Shown here: piece after piece, positions 30,471 to 39,178 of the stretch
Layout: every line of letters starts with the position of its first letter
Numbering within the stretch: position 1 is the first letter of the stretch
Source: Salinicola lusitanus
GTDB lineage: Bacteria; Pseudomonadota; Gammaproteobacteria; Pseudomonadales; Halomonadaceae
Direction of reading: 5' to 3'
Length of the DNA stretch: 64,000 nucleotides
Assembly (NCBI RefSeq): GCF_003206045.1
Contig: NZ_PZJM01000003.1
Coordinates: 340,303-404,302, forward strand
Made by a program: the position numbers and the translations under genes
The notes under the pieces: generated by a model
What the model saw: only the letters and a program-made list of their open reading frames with translations
What the model was told of the DNA's origin: nothing
Databases searched by the model: none

Positions 30471-30937
30471 CACTCGGCGAATCCTGTTGGTGGCTGCATC
30501 AACTCGACGACGCAACCATCCGGCCCGACGATATACATCACCTTCGTTCCTTTCTTCTCACCTGCCGGTATGGTCTGCACCTCGCCCTGCGCCTGCCAGC
30601 CGTGAAGACCGACGCTGCCGAGAGTGGCCTCGATGTCGTCGACATCGAGCGCGAGATGAGCCACTCCCTGGCTGTAACCGTCGCTGCGTGGAGCCTCGGC
30701 TTCAAGTGCATACTCCAGCAGCTCGACAGGAAAGCCATCGATGTCGACGATGGCCATTTTCACGGTCGTGTCTGGCGCACCGGTCACATGGGAGAGAAAC
30801 GAGCCGGACATCTCGCCTTGGCGAACCAGCGTGGCACCGAAACATTCGCACCAGAACCGTATCGATGATTCCAGAGAGCGAACGCTGAAACCGACATGAT
30901 TGACTCGGGGAGCCGCCGGGTGACGGAGATTGGGCAT
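30470..30937 (-). CDS. VOC family (glyoxalase/extradiol dioxygenase-like) protein
   Basis: A 155-residue vicinal-oxygen-chelate protein made of two beta-alpha-beta-beta-beta halves (NHVGFSVRSLESSIRFW and AHLALDVDDIEATLG), with metal-ligand-like His and Glu positions (H at the first strand, ELLEY, H in GVAHLALD, VVELMQ at the end). The reaction cannot be assigned. ATG 30937 has AGGAGG upstream. It forms an operon with the GFA protein. Confidence 0.86.
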   Translation of the reverse strand: MPNLRHPAAPRVNHVGFSVRSLESSIRFWCECFGATLVRQGEMSGSFLSHVTGAPDTTVKMAIVDIDGFPVELLEYALEAEAPRSDGYSQGVAHLALDVDDIEATLGSVGLHGWQAQGEVQTIPAGEKKGTKVMYIVGPDGCVVELMQPPTGFAE

Positions 30938-31005
30938 GAGACCTCCTGGAGGGCGCAACGATCGCTACGAAACGTTCCAGCCCCATGTTCACCGACTGTA
31001 GACGC

Positions 31006-31040
31006 AAAAACACCAAGGCCCGCGTTAGCGGGCCTTGGTG
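31006..31040 (-). terminator. Intrinsic terminator of cspA
   Basis: Perfect 13-bp inverted repeat CACCAAGGCCCGC (31011-31023) and its complement (31028-31040) with a four-base loop. Read on the minus strand it is followed by TTTTTGCG, giving a proper U tract about 45 bases after the cold-shock gene. Confidence 0.92.
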
Positions 31041-31083
31041 CTGGAATCTCTATCGCGCTAGGGCGATGGATCTACCGAAAGTC

Positions 31084-31287
31084 TTAGAGCGGCTTGATGT
31101 TAGCAGCCTGAAGACCTTTTTTGCCCTGAGTGACGTCGAAAGAAACTTCCTGACCGTCCTGCAGAGACTTGAAGCCGTCGGCTTGGATCTCGGAGAAGTG
31201 TGCGAACAGGTCGTCGCCACCGTCTGCCGGAGAGATGAAGCCAAAGCCTTTAGTGTCGTTGAACCACTTAACTGTGCCAGTTGCCAT
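31084..31287 (-). CDS. Cold-shock domain protein (CspA family)
   Basis: A 67-residue single cold-shock domain, an RNA/ssDNA-binding chaperone. RNP1 is KGFGFI (K13-I18) and the RNP2-like strand is DLFAHF; it begins [14 protein letters not shown] as in the family. The ribosome-binding sequence is AAGGAA. It has its own intrinsic terminator and a non-coding stretch of about 270 bases upstream before the next gene, long enough for the structured leader typical of cold-inducible csp genes; I do not see a convincing cold-box, so cold induction is unproven. Confidence 0.95.
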   Translation of the reverse strand: MATGTVKWFNDTKGFGFISPADGGDDLFAHFSEIQADGFKSLQDGQEVSFDVTQGKKGLQAANIKPL

Positions 31288-31555
31288 GTTCCGAATTCCT
31301 TATGCGCTTAGCGCGTAATTACGATTGCCGGGTGCTACCCGATGTAGTGGGTAAAACAAGGGGATATAACCAGGCTACCGAATGATTCGAGTGCAACTGA
31401 CAATATGCGACTTGCTAACCAACTGATCGCCAGTCTGCGCCGTCATGGACGGATAGTCAACAGGTGTGTTGGTCGTAAGACGAAAATCTTGCCATCTCGG
31501 CCTAACGTCCTCATTTTCCAGCGCATCGCAACCCGGCTCGCCAGTCGTGACCACC

Positions 31556-32425
31556 TCACCCCGGAACCGCGGGCGTCTCCACCTCTTCGGTTATCGCGCT
31601 GACCAGGCCGCGAACCGCACTCGAGTGACGCTGTCGCCCGGTGCGGAGGAGGTAGACGATCGGCGGCGGCTCGGGAAATGGCGCCTGCACCACCTCCATC
31701 TCCGGCGTCACATGGCGGCGGTTCAACAGCGTCACGCCCAACCCCGAGAGCACTGCCGACTTCACGCCGGCAATGCTTGCGCAGGTCATGACGGTCGTCA
31801 GTCCCGGGGAGCTCGCCTGCCCCGCCTCCATCGCCCACCGGCGATAGAAACAGTCGTCATCGAAGGCGACGAACGGAATCGAACGGGTCATGTCCAGGCT
31901 CCAGTCCCGGGACTTCACCCAGTGCAGTGGCTCTCTGGCGACGACGGTGTCGGACGCTCGCTGACGATGCTCGAACACCTGCATGAAGCCGACGTCGATC
32001 TCGCCCCGGTCGAGCTGCCCCTCCAGGGCGAGACTCTGGCCGACGTGGGTCCGCACCGCGACGTCCGGATGCCGTCGGGCGAATCGCCCCAGGATACGGG
32101 CCACGCCGCCGCTGGTCGTATCCTCGGTCACGCCGAGCCTAACCGTTCCGCGCAACGGCTCCGTTCCCAGGGAGGAGACCGCCTCGTCGTGCAGATCCAG
32201 AATGCGCCGGGCATAGCCCAGCAGCTTCTCGCCTTCCGGGGTCAACAGACTCGCCCCGCTGCGCCTAGTCAGCAGCTCGCAGCCGATCGCCATCTCCAGC
32301 CGGCGGATCTTGTGGGAGATCGCCGACTGGGACAGCGCCAACGACTGCGCCGCCCGCGTGATCCCGCCCGTCTCCACGATCGCTGCCAGCGCCTGCAGCG
32401 CTCCTAGCTCCAGCCTCGCGCTCAC
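31556..32425 (-). CDS. LysR family transcriptional regulator
   Basis: A 289-residue LysR-type regulator. The winged helix-turn-helix spans about residues 5-65 (ALQALAAIVETGGITRAAQSLALSQSAISHKIRRLE), followed by a periplasmic-binding-fold effector domain starting near GTVRLGVTED. It is divergently oriented from a dehalogenase-like hydrolase gene with about 150 bp between, so it most likely controls that gene and itself. Effector unknown. Confidence 0.92.
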   Translation of the reverse strand: MSARLELGALQALAAIVETGGITRAAQSLALSQSAISHKIRRLEMAIGCELLTRRSGASLLTPEGEKLLGYARRILDLHDEAVSSLGTEPLRGTVRLGVTEDTTSGGVARILGRFARRHPDVAVRTHVGQSLALEGQLDRGEIDVGFMQVFEHRQRASDTVVAREPLHWVKSRDWSLDMTRSIPFVAFDDDCFYRRWAMEAGQASSPGLTTVMTCASIAGVKSAVLSGLGVTLLNRRHVTPEMEVVQAPFPEPPPIVYLLRTGRQRHSSAVRGLVSAITEEVETPAVPG

Positions 32426-32508
32426 GCTTTCCGCTCCTCGACCTGCGGGTCCCGGCCACGATAGCGGCGACCCAAATCATGACAAAAATAGATTGTTTTC
32501 ATCATATA

Positions 32509-32520
32509 ACGCATTTGCGT
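32509..32520. promoter_or_regulatory. Palindrome in the LysR/hydrolase divergent region
   Basis: ACGCATTTGCGT has 5-bp complementary arms ACGCA and TGCGT around TT, 54 bp upstream of the hydrolase ATG. Position suits a regulator site, but LysR sites are usually T-N11-A and the assignment is tentative. Confidence 0.35.
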
Positions 32521-32574
32521 CATGCGAGAAGTTTTCGCAAGCTCATCGACACCCACCCAATGCGGAGCCGAACC

Positions 32575-33417
32575 ATGAACCCGATCGCGACCGACAATGT
32601 ATTGATCGATGGCCAGCGTATCGCCCACGGCGTCTACGGACAGGGCGAGCCCATCGTGCTGCTGCACGGCACGCCCTCCTCCTCCCTGATCTGGCGTAAC
32701 GTCCTGCCCCGGCTGGTCGAGGCCGGCTATCGCGTCCATCTCTTCGACCTGCTGGGTTACGGCCACTCCGAGCGCCCCCGGGACCCATCGATCGATACCT
32801 CGATCTCGGCCCAGGTCTCGGTGCTGGAGGCCCTGATGGACCACTGGGGGCTGGAGGCGGCACATATCGTGGCCCACGACTTCGGTGGCGGCATCGCCCA
32901 GCGCCTCGGCGTGTTTCACCCGCAACGCTTGCGGTCGCTGACACTGATCGATGTCGTCAGCTACGACAGCTATCCCTCGCCCAGGACCCGCCAGCAGATG
33001 GCCGCGGGGCTGGAGCGACTGATCAAGGTGCCCGAGGACGAACACCGCGCGCACTTCCGGGAATGGCTGTTGACCGCAGTCCACGACCCGCGGCGCCTCG
33101 AGGCATCCGCGCTCGCGACCTACCTCGACTTCATCAGTGGGCCCATCGGCCAGGCCAGCCTGTTCCAGCATCAGATACGCCACTACGACCCGAAGCACAC
33201 CATGGAGGTCGCCGCCCGGCTGCCGGAGCTCGGGAGAATGCCGGTCAAGCTGATCTGGGGCGCGGAGGACGCCTGGCAGAGCGTCGACTACGCCCATCGG
33301 CTGCATGCCGACATACCGGGGTCGGATCTCAGCGTCCTCGAGGCGTGCGGCCACTTTTCACCCGAGGACCGGCCGGAAGAGATCGCCCGCCTGGTCATCG
33401 AGTTTCTGAAGCGCTGA
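32575..33417 (+). CDS. Alpha/beta hydrolase, haloalkane dehalogenase-like
   Basis: A 280-residue alpha/beta hydrolase with an aspartate nucleophile: the elbow is AHDFGG with D102, the oxyanion motif is HGTPSSS (31-37), the acid is probably D232 in WGAEDAW and the base H260 in CGHFSPED. An Asp nucleophile groups it with haloalkane dehalogenases and epoxide hydrolases rather than esterases. Substrate cannot be read; the cap domain is about residues 130-215. ATG at 32575 has GGAG eight bases upstream; in-frame ATGs at 32479 and 32560 are less likely. Divergent LysR gene adjacent. Confidence 0.85.
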   Translation: MNPIATDNVLIDGQRIAHGVYGQGEPIVLLHGTPSSSLIWRNVLPRLVEAGYRVHLFDLLGYGHSERPRDPSIDTSISAQVSVLEALMDHWGLEAAHIVAHDFGGGIAQRLGVFHPQRLRSLTLIDVVSYDSYPSPRTRQQMAAGLERLIKVPEDEHRAHFREWLLTAVHDPRRLEASALATYLDFISGPIGQASLFQHQIRHYDPKHTMEVAARLPELGRMPVKLIWGAEDAWQSVDYAHRLHADIPGSDLSVLEACGHFSPEDRPEEIARLVIEFLKR

Positions 33418-33429
33418 CGACGAGACGGC

Positions 33430-34380
33430 TCAGCGCCCGGCGTCATCCCCGGGCTGTGCCGACGCGGAAATCCTCGTGGTGACATCCTCCTGGCCGAAGT
33501 TATCGGCCAGGAAGTCGATCAACTGGCGCACGGCCGGCAGCAGGCCACGGCGCGACGGGAAGATCGCCTGGACCACGCCATCGCGGGGCACCCAGCTCGG
33601 TAGCACATCCACGAGACTGCCCTCGGCGATATCCGGCCCCGCCACCAGCATCGGCAGCTGCACGACCCCCAGGCCCGCCAGGGCCGCGCGGCGCAGGGTG
33701 ACCATGTCGTCGGTCACCAGTCGCGGGCGATGATCGATCAGCGTACTCACCCCATCCGGCCCTTCGAGGCACCAGGTATGGCCCGTGCCCGGCCGCTCCC
33801 AGTCGAGGGACGGCAAGCCGTGGAGGTCCCCCGGCACCGCCGGGCGGGCGAAACGCTCGAACAGCGCGGGCGACGCCATCAGGCGCTGCGGGCTGCGGGA
33901 GAGCACGCGCTGGCTGAGATCGCTGTCCTCGATGGGCGGGAATCTCACCCGAATCGCCAGATCGAACCCCTCGCGGACCACGTCCACGCGCCGGCCGCTC
34001 GCCTCCAGCTCGACCCGGACCAGCGGATGCCTCGCCATGAACGCGGTGAGCAAGTCACCCACGATGAAGCAGAGCAGCCCCGGCGGGCAGCTCATCCGCA
34101 CCAATCCCTGGGGTTCGGAGATCGAGCGGTCGATGGTCTCCTGGGCCGCCTCGGCCTCCACCACCATGGCGGCGCAGTGATCGTAGTAAGCCCGCCCCAG
34201 ATCGGTGACGGCGAGGCTGCGGGTGGTGCGGTGGATCAGGCGCACGCCGATGCGAGCCTCGAGTTCGGCCACGCGCCGGCTCAGCTTGGACTTCGGCACC
34301 CCGATCGCCCGGCTCGCCGGTGCGAAGCCGCCATGCTCCACCACCTGGACGAAGTAGTAGAGGTCGTTGAGATCCTGCAT
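33430..34380 (-). CDS. LysR family transcriptional regulator
   Basis: A 316-residue regulator of the CrgA/DmlR-like LysR branch, starting MQDLNDLYYFVQVVEHGGFAPASRAIGVPKSKLSRRV with the helix-turn-helix in the first 60 residues and a substrate-binding domain from about residue 90. ATG 34380 was chosen because this branch begins close to the first helix; the in-frame start at 34431 adds 17 residues. It is divergent from the pirin gene and probably regulates the pirin/isochorismatase pair. Confidence 0.9.
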   Translation of the reverse strand: MQDLNDLYYFVQVVEHGGFAPASRAIGVPKSKLSRRVAELEARIGVRLIHRTTRSLAVTDLGRAYYDHCAAMVVEAEAAQETIDRSISEPQGLVRMSCPPGLLCFIVGDLLTAFMARHPLVRVELEASGRRVDVVREGFDLAIRVRFPPIEDSDLSQRVLSRSPQRLMASPALFERFARPAVPGDLHGLPSLDWERPGTGHTWCLEGPDGVSTLIDHRPRLVTDDMVTLRRAALAGLGVVQLPMLVAGPDIAEGSLVDVLPSWVPRDGVVQAIFPSRRGLLPAVRQLIDFLADNFGQEDVTTRISASAQPGDDAGR

Positions 34381-34549
34381 ATGATCGTTCCATGAGTGAG
34401 ACGCTGCGTTGGATTTTACCCCGCTAATCACTCGAATGTCCTACCTGTAAATTCGACCTATCGATTCAGCCCATCACCGCCTGCCTTCGACACGGCCGGA
34501 TGCTGGGTGACGCATCGCCCGAGGAATCATCGAAAAACGGGAGGTCAGG

Positions 34550-35416
34550 ATGAAAAACATCACCGGTATCTACTCCGCGCCTCGAGCCCACTGGGTCGGC
34601 AACGGCTTTCCCGTGCGCTCGCTGTTCACCTACGAACGCCTGGGCGCGCATCACGTCACGCCGTTTCTGATGCTCGATTACGCCGGGCCGAAAGAGTTCA
34701 AGCCGGCAGTCAAGCCACGCGGGGTCGGGGCCCATCCCCATCGCGGCTTCGAGACGGTGACCATCGTCTACGAGGGCGAAGTCGAGCATCGGGACTCCAC
34801 CGGCAGCGGCGGCGTCATCGGCCCGGGCGATGTCCAGTGGATGACGGCCGGCAGCGGCATCGTCCACGAGGAGTTCCACTCCCCGGCGTTCACCGCGCGT
34901 GGCGGGCGCTTCGAAGTGGTCCAGCTGTGGGTGAACCTGGCGGCTGCGGACAAGTCGGCGCCCCCGGCGTATCAGTCGCTGAAGGCCGCCGAGATCCCCC
35001 GCCTCGAACTGGCGGAAGGCGCGGGACAGTTGGCGGTGATTGCCGGTGAAGTCGCCGGAAAGCGCGGCCCGGCGCGAACGTTCAGCCCGGTCAACGTCTG
35101 GGACCTGCGTCTGAACCAGGGCGGCGCCACCACGCTCGACGTGCCGGAGGGCCACACCACGATGATCGTCGTGCTCAGCGGCACCGTGCAGCTCAACGGC
35201 GCCAAGATCGTCCGCGATGCCGAGCTCGCCCTGTTCGCACGCGAAGGCCGCGAGATCGTGGTCGAGGCCAACAACGACGCCAAGCTGCTGGTGCTGACCG
35301 GTGAGCCGATCGAGGAACCCGTCGTCGGTTACGGACCGTTCGTCATGAACTCGAACGAGGAGATCGAAGAGTCGATCCGCCAGTTCCAGGCCGGAAAGTT
35401 CGGCGCCACGGCGTAA
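34550..35416 (+). CDS. Pirin family bicupin protein
   Basis: A 288-residue pirin, an iron-binding bicupin. The N-terminal cupin has the metal-ligand motif HPHRGFETVT and a later HEEFH segment (three His plus Glu), while the second cupin is degenerate. Bacterial pirins include quercetin dioxygenases and redox-sensing regulators; the role here is not determinable. GGGAGG precedes ATG 34550. It is followed by an isochorismatase-family gene and faces a LysR gene. Confidence 0.92.
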   Translation: MKNITGIYSAPRAHWVGNGFPVRSLFTYERLGAHHVTPFLMLDYAGPKEFKPAVKPRGVGAHPHRGFETVTIVYEGEVEHRDSTGSGGVIGPGDVQWMTAGSGIVHEEFHSPAFTARGGRFEVVQLWVNLAAADKSAPPAYQSLKAAEIPRLELAEGAGQLAVIAGEVAGKRGPARTFSPVNVWDLRLNQGGATTLDVPEGHTTMIVVLSGTVQLNGAKIVRDAELALFAREGREIVVEANNDAKLLVLTGEPIEEPVVGYGPFVMNSNEEIEESIRQFQAGKFGATA

Positions 35417-35451
35417 AGGATTCGGGTGCTCTCGGGAGCGCCCGATAACTC

Positions 35452-35477
35452 GCGGGATATCGACGCCGATATCCCGC
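35452..35477 (+). other. Hairpin between pirin and isochorismatase genes
   Basis: Perfect 11-bp inverted repeat GCGGGATATCG (35452-35462) and its complement (35467-35477) around ACGC, ending 14 bases before the AAGGAG of the next gene. No T tract. It could reduce or tune expression of the second gene. Confidence 0.6.
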
Positions 35478-35503
35478 CGCTTCCCAAAAGAAGGAGATGC
35501 GTG

Positions 35504-36127
35504 ATGGCCTATTCCTACCAGAGACTCGACAAGAACGATGTCGCCGTGCTGATGATCGATCACCAGGCCGGCCTGTTGTCGCTGGTTCGCGACTTCGGTC
35601 CCGACGAGTTCAAGAACAACGTGATGGCGCTTGCCGATATCGCCGAGTTCTTCGACCTGCCGACGATCCTGACCACCAGCTTCGAGGATGGCCCCAACGG
35701 CCCGTTGGTGCCGGAACTGAAGGCGAAGTTCCCCGGTGCGGCCTATATCGCCCGCCCCGGCCAGATCAACGCCTGGGACAACGAGGAGTTCGTCCAGGCC
35801 GTCAAGGATACCGGCAAGAAACAGCTGTTGATCGCCGGCGTGGTCACCGATGTCTGCGTCGCCTTCCCGGCCCTGGCCGCGCGCGAAGCAGGCTACGAGG
35901 TCTTCGTCGTCACCGATGCTTCCGGCACCTTCAACACGACCGTGCGCGACGCCGCGTGGAGCCGCATGTCCCAGGCCGGCGTGCAGTTGATGAACTGGTT
36001 CTCGGTCGCCGGCGAACTGCACCGCGACTGGCGTAACGACATCGAGGGCTTCGGCGGCATTCTCGCCAGTCACCTCCCCCACTACTCGAATCTGATCCAG
36101 AGCCGCGATGCGACGCTGAAAAGCTAG
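35504..36127 (+). CDS. Isochorismatase-family cysteine hydrolase (YcaC-like)
   Basis: A 207-residue hydrolase with the isochorismatase fold and triad: D19 in VLMIDHQAG, a lysine in the middle and the cysteine in AGVVTDVCVAFPA, with the characteristic cis-peptide VVTD. Sequence and length match YcaC-like proteins, which form octamers; the substrate is unknown. AAGGAG at 35491-35496 supports ATG 35504. Second gene of a likely pirin operon. Confidence 0.9.
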   Translation: MAYSYQRLDKNDVAVLMIDHQAGLLSLVRDFGPDEFKNNVMALADIAEFFDLPTILTTSFEDGPNGPLVPELKAKFPGAAYIARPGQINAWDNEEFVQAVKDTGKKQLLIAGVVTDVCVAFPALAAREAGYEVFVVTDASGTFNTTVRDAAWSRMSQAGVQLMNWFSVAGELHRDWRNDIEGFGGILASHLPHYSNLIQSRDATLKS

Positions 36128-36144
36128 CCGAGCACTGCAACCAC

Positions 36145-36180
36145 GCTGCCGTCGCCGGTCCACCCGGCGCGGCAGCCTTT
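36145..36180 (+). terminator. Terminator after the YcaC-like gene
   Basis: A long hairpin: GCTGCCG and CGCCGG (36145-36158, with one bulged T) pair with CCGGCG and CGGCAGC (36164-36176) around TCCAC, followed by CTTT. Located 18 bp after the stop codon. Confidence 0.75.
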
Positions 36181-36309
36181 CTGCGCGTGGGTTTCACGCC
36201 CAAGAGGCCTCGCGAGCGTAGTTCGGTAGTTCACACGCCAGGGAACGAGACGACAGGCCACGTTGGCGCCCGACCCTGGACATTCGCCCGCCGGACCGCA
36301 CGGTGCCGA

Positions 36310-37053
36310 CTACGCCAGCGCGGTCTTGCCCACCAGCACCACGCCGAAGACGATCAGCATCATGAGGACCACCTTGCGGAAGGACTCGGCGTCCATCCGC
36401 TGACGCACGGCCCCGCCAAGCCGAGTGCCGAAATAGACCGGCACCAGCCCGGCCAGCGAAATCCAGATCGAATCCGCCGTCATCAAACCGAGCTTCGCCA
36501 GCCCCAGCGCCATGATCAGGCTCGACAGCGTGAAGGAGATATTGATCGCCTGGATGAACCGCTTCGGATCGAGCCGCAGCGCCAGCAGGAACGGCAGAAT
36601 CGGCATCACTTGCGAGCCGGTCGTGCCGTTCACCAGCCCGGTCAGGAATCCCGAGACCGGTGCCAGCTTGCGCCCCAACCGATCCGATAACGGCCGCCCG
36701 GGCCGAAACAGCGTGAACGCCCCGTAGACGACCAGCACGACACCGAGTATCGCGCCGGCCACGAGGCTATCGATGAGATCCAGCACGGCGAGACCGAGCA
36801 GCAGGCCGGGAACGGTCGCCAGGAACATCGGCCAGAAGCGCCGCAGCGTCTCGCCGAAGTGCCCCGCCTGCCGCATCACGATGAGATTGCTGACCAGCGA
36901 AGGGATGATCACCAGCGGCATCCCCGACTTCAGCCCCAGGCCCAGCGCCAGGATAGGCAGCGCGGAGGTCGAGAAGCCGAGGCCAGTGGCGCCCTTGACG
37001 AAGGCCGCCACCAGATAGGCAAAGGCGATGATAAAAATCGTTTCGAGATTCAA
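36310..37053 (-). CDS. TSUP (TauE/SafE) family permease
   Basis: A 247-residue inner-membrane protein with about seven to eight transmembrane helices in two related halves, each beginning with a TGLGFS- or NGTTGSQ-like motif (KGATGLGFSTSALP; TGLVNGTTGSQ). The family exports sulfite, sulfoacetate or other organic anions. The frame opens with TTG at 37053 and there is no ATG before about residue 44, so a TTG start is likely. It stands alone. Confidence 0.85.
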   Translation of the reverse strand: MNLETIFIIAFAYLVAAFVKGATGLGFSTSALPILALGLGLKSGMPLVIIPSLVSNLIVMRQAGHFGETLRRFWPMFLATVPGLLLGLAVLDLIDSLVAGAILGVVLVVYGAFTLFRPGRPLSDRLGRKLAPVSGFLTGLVNGTTGSQVMPILPFLLALRLDPKRFIQAINISFTLSSLIMALGLAKLGLMTADSIWISLAGLVPVYFGTRLGGAVRQRMDAESFRKVVLMMLIVFGVVLVGKTALA

Positions 37054-37170
37054 GAGCGTTTCGACATTGACGACGCATCCCTGCAGGCGGAGGACCGAAT
37101 GGCCGATTGGACAGAGAGTGTGCGCCGCGCCTCGCGGGCTGGCAATTTGACCAATGCCGAATTGCCCGCC

Positions 37171-37635
37171 TCAGGGGAAGACTTTTTCGAAGCGCTCCAA
37201 GACCACGGCGCTATCGAAGTTAAATGTATCGCCGAGCCGTTCGGCTTCTCTTTCGAAGAACTGGATATGAGCCCGCCTCCATTCTTCATAGGTTCTGTCG
37301 CCTTCCCCTTCGAGATAGGCAAACTCCTCCGGAACTCGATCGAAGGGCGCGATCTGGACGTCCGTCGTCCTGACGATACACACTGGCCACTGGCGCCAAT
37401 CAAGGACAACGGTCAACTTGCCAGCCACAGGCAAGTCCTCCCCCTCGATCTGATAAGACTTCAGCAACCCGCAGCTCGCTCGCTTAATGCCTGTGGCGAC
37501 AAGATGCGCGCAGGCATTGGCATTGACTTCGTTATCACAAAAATGCTCGGCGCCTATCGCGGGTATCGAAAGACGCTCAGCCTCGCTCAATGCCGCGAGA
37601 TAGCGTAATAACATTCGATGCGGCTCATGAGTCAT
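37171..37635 (-). CDS. ASCH domain protein
   Basis: A 154-residue ASCH-domain protein, a PUA-like beta-barrel fold predicted to bind RNA or act on nucleosides. Recognisable features are ATGIKRASCGLL near residue 50, the VLDWRQWPVCIVRTTDV strand pair and the C-terminal EEWRRAHIQFFE block. ATG 37635 gives the usual family length; an upstream in-frame start at 37692 is less likely. It is two to three codons' distance from no operon partner except the phosphatase upstream on the same strand. Confidence 0.85.
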   Translation of the reverse strand: MTHEPHRMLLRYLAALSEAERLSIPAIGAEHFCDNEVNANACAHLVATGIKRASCGLLKSYQIEGEDLPVAGKLTVVLDWRQWPVCIVRTTDVQIAPFDRVPEEFAYLEGEGDRTYEEWRRAHIQFFEREAERLGDTFNFDSAVVLERFEKVFP

Positions 37636-37693
37636 AACATTCCACGCCTTGCATTCGGGTTTCGCCGTACCGGGCTTTGACCACCACGACACG

Positions 37694-38293
37694 TCACGAT
37701 TGCGGCAGCGAGATCCCTAGCGCATCAGTATCGGAAACCGTCATCGCGAAATTCTCCAGGGCCAGCATGCTGCCGTTCGAGAGCTTCCAGTCGTAGAAAT
37801 CCGAGAAATCGCCCTTGGACAGTGCCCGGATCACCTTGGCAACGACACCGTGTGCCACGAGCAAGATATTGTTCGTGGGATATCTCGATGCCAGCTCGGA
37901 CAAGCCGCCGCGAACTCGCGCCACAATCTCATGAATTGACTCACCGCCATCTGGCGCGGCATCCCATTGGCGAGTGATGTTCCTGGCCCAGAGCCCCGGG
38001 TATCTCTCCCTCGCCTCGGCTTGAGTCAGCCCTTCGAAAACGCCAACGCTTCGCTCTCGGAAGCAGTCCATTATCTCGACGGGAAGCCCTCGCTCCTCAT
38101 TGAGGATCATGGCCGTTTCCCTGGCCCTCAGCTTCGGTGAAACAATGATGACGTCGAGTGCTTCCGGCAATCGCCCACCAAGCGCCTCGGCCTGCTGCCG
38201 ACCCAGAACGGTCAGTTCTGGATCAAGGGCTCCAAGGTAACGTTGTTCGGCATTGGCCCAGGTTTCCCCGTGCCGCACGACGTATAAGTGCAT
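37694..38293 (-). CDS. Histidine phosphatase family protein
   Basis: A 199-residue phosphoglycerate-mutase-like phosphatase. The catalytic RHGET (R7-H8-G9-E10) opens the protein; a second motif SPKLRARETA and the late VAHGVV histidine complete the active site, with the acid in FRERSVGVFEGL. Substrate unknown. Same strand as the downstream ASCH gene, about 58 bp away. Confidence 0.92.
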   Translation of the reverse strand: MHLYVVRHGETWANAEQRYLGALDPELTVLGRQQAEALGGRLPEALDVIIVSPKLRARETAMILNEERGLPVEIMDCFRERSVGVFEGLTQAEARERYPGLWARNITRQWDAAPDGGESIHEIVARVRGGLSELASRYPTNNILLVAHGVVAKVIRALSKGDFSDFYDWKLSNGSMLALENFAMTVSDTDALGISLPQS

Positions 38294-38561
38294 GATATCC
38301 CTCTCGGCAGCTCGACCCTCGCAGTGTAATCATTTCGAGCCGTCCCCGTCGGGGGATCACGGCGTGACGAATTCGCACCCAGGCAGCGAAGTCGGAGCGG
38401 GACTGGTGATGCCTCCAGCGCCATGGAGAAACGATCCTTATCAACGGACTGCAGACCGCCACAAGGCGAGAAACGTCCGCTGCAGGATCGTTCAAGATTC
38501 GCCGCCTTCAACGCTCTAGCCTATCGACCCAACCGGAACTGATCATCGATGAGGCAGAGAG

Positions 38562-39167
38562 ATGGAGATCGTTTTGTACGCGTTCACCGTGATGTACACG
38601 CCCGGCCCGGTGAACCTGCTGAGCCTGAACGAGGGGCTGAGCGCTTCGCTCAGGAAGACGTGGGGGTTCTTCGCCGGCGTGGCACTGGCGATCTTCTGCT
38701 GGTTCGCCGTGATCGGTTTCGCGGGCCAGATCCTGATTGTCCGGGACCTGGTCCCTTACATCGCGCTGGCCGGCAGCGCCTATATTCTCTACCTGGCGTT
38801 CAAGGTATTCACCTCGACCCCGACGACGACCGGGGATCGGGAAGGTCTACGTTCAGGGCGGTTGAGCTTCGCCAATGGATTCTTCATGCAACTGCTCAAC
38901 CCGAAGAACTCACTCGTCGTCATCCCGATCACTACGGTGATGTTCCCGGGCCGAGGAATCACCGGCACAGCGTTGATCGGCTGTTCGGCGCTCATCGCGC
39001 TGGGCGGCGGTGGCGCTCCCGCGCTCTACTTCTGGGCTGGCAAGATCGTTGGCAAGCAGATCCATCAACCGAGATACTTTCGACTCTGCAACCGGATCAT
39101 GGCGATTCTGCTCGTCGTGGTCGCAGCGATGATGTTCTTCGATTACGTTGTCGTACCGCTGCTATGA
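38562..39167 (+). CDS. LysE/RhtB family amino-acid exporter
   Basis: A 201-residue inner-membrane protein with five to six transmembrane helices and the family's PGPVNLLSLNEGL motif at the N-terminus and LLNPKNSLVV mid-protein. LysE/RhtB proteins export amino acids or related solutes. Its stop overlaps or abuts the downstream AraC gene, forming a transporter-regulator pair. Confidence 0.9.
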   Translation: MEIVLYAFTVMYTPGPVNLLSLNEGLSASLRKTWGFFAGVALAIFCWFAVIGFAGQILIVRDLVPYIALAGSAYILYLAFKVFTSTPTTTGDREGLRSGRLSFANGFFMQLLNPKNSLVVIPITTVMFPGRGITGTALIGCSALIALGGGGAPALYFWAGKIVGKQIHQPRYFRLCNRIMAILLVVVAAMMFFDYVVVPLL

Positions 39168-39178
39168 CAGGAACCGCC

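Noticed and set aside
31288-31555. Cold-box in the cspA leader
   Set aside because: I could not find a convincing match to the enterobacterial cold-box sequence.
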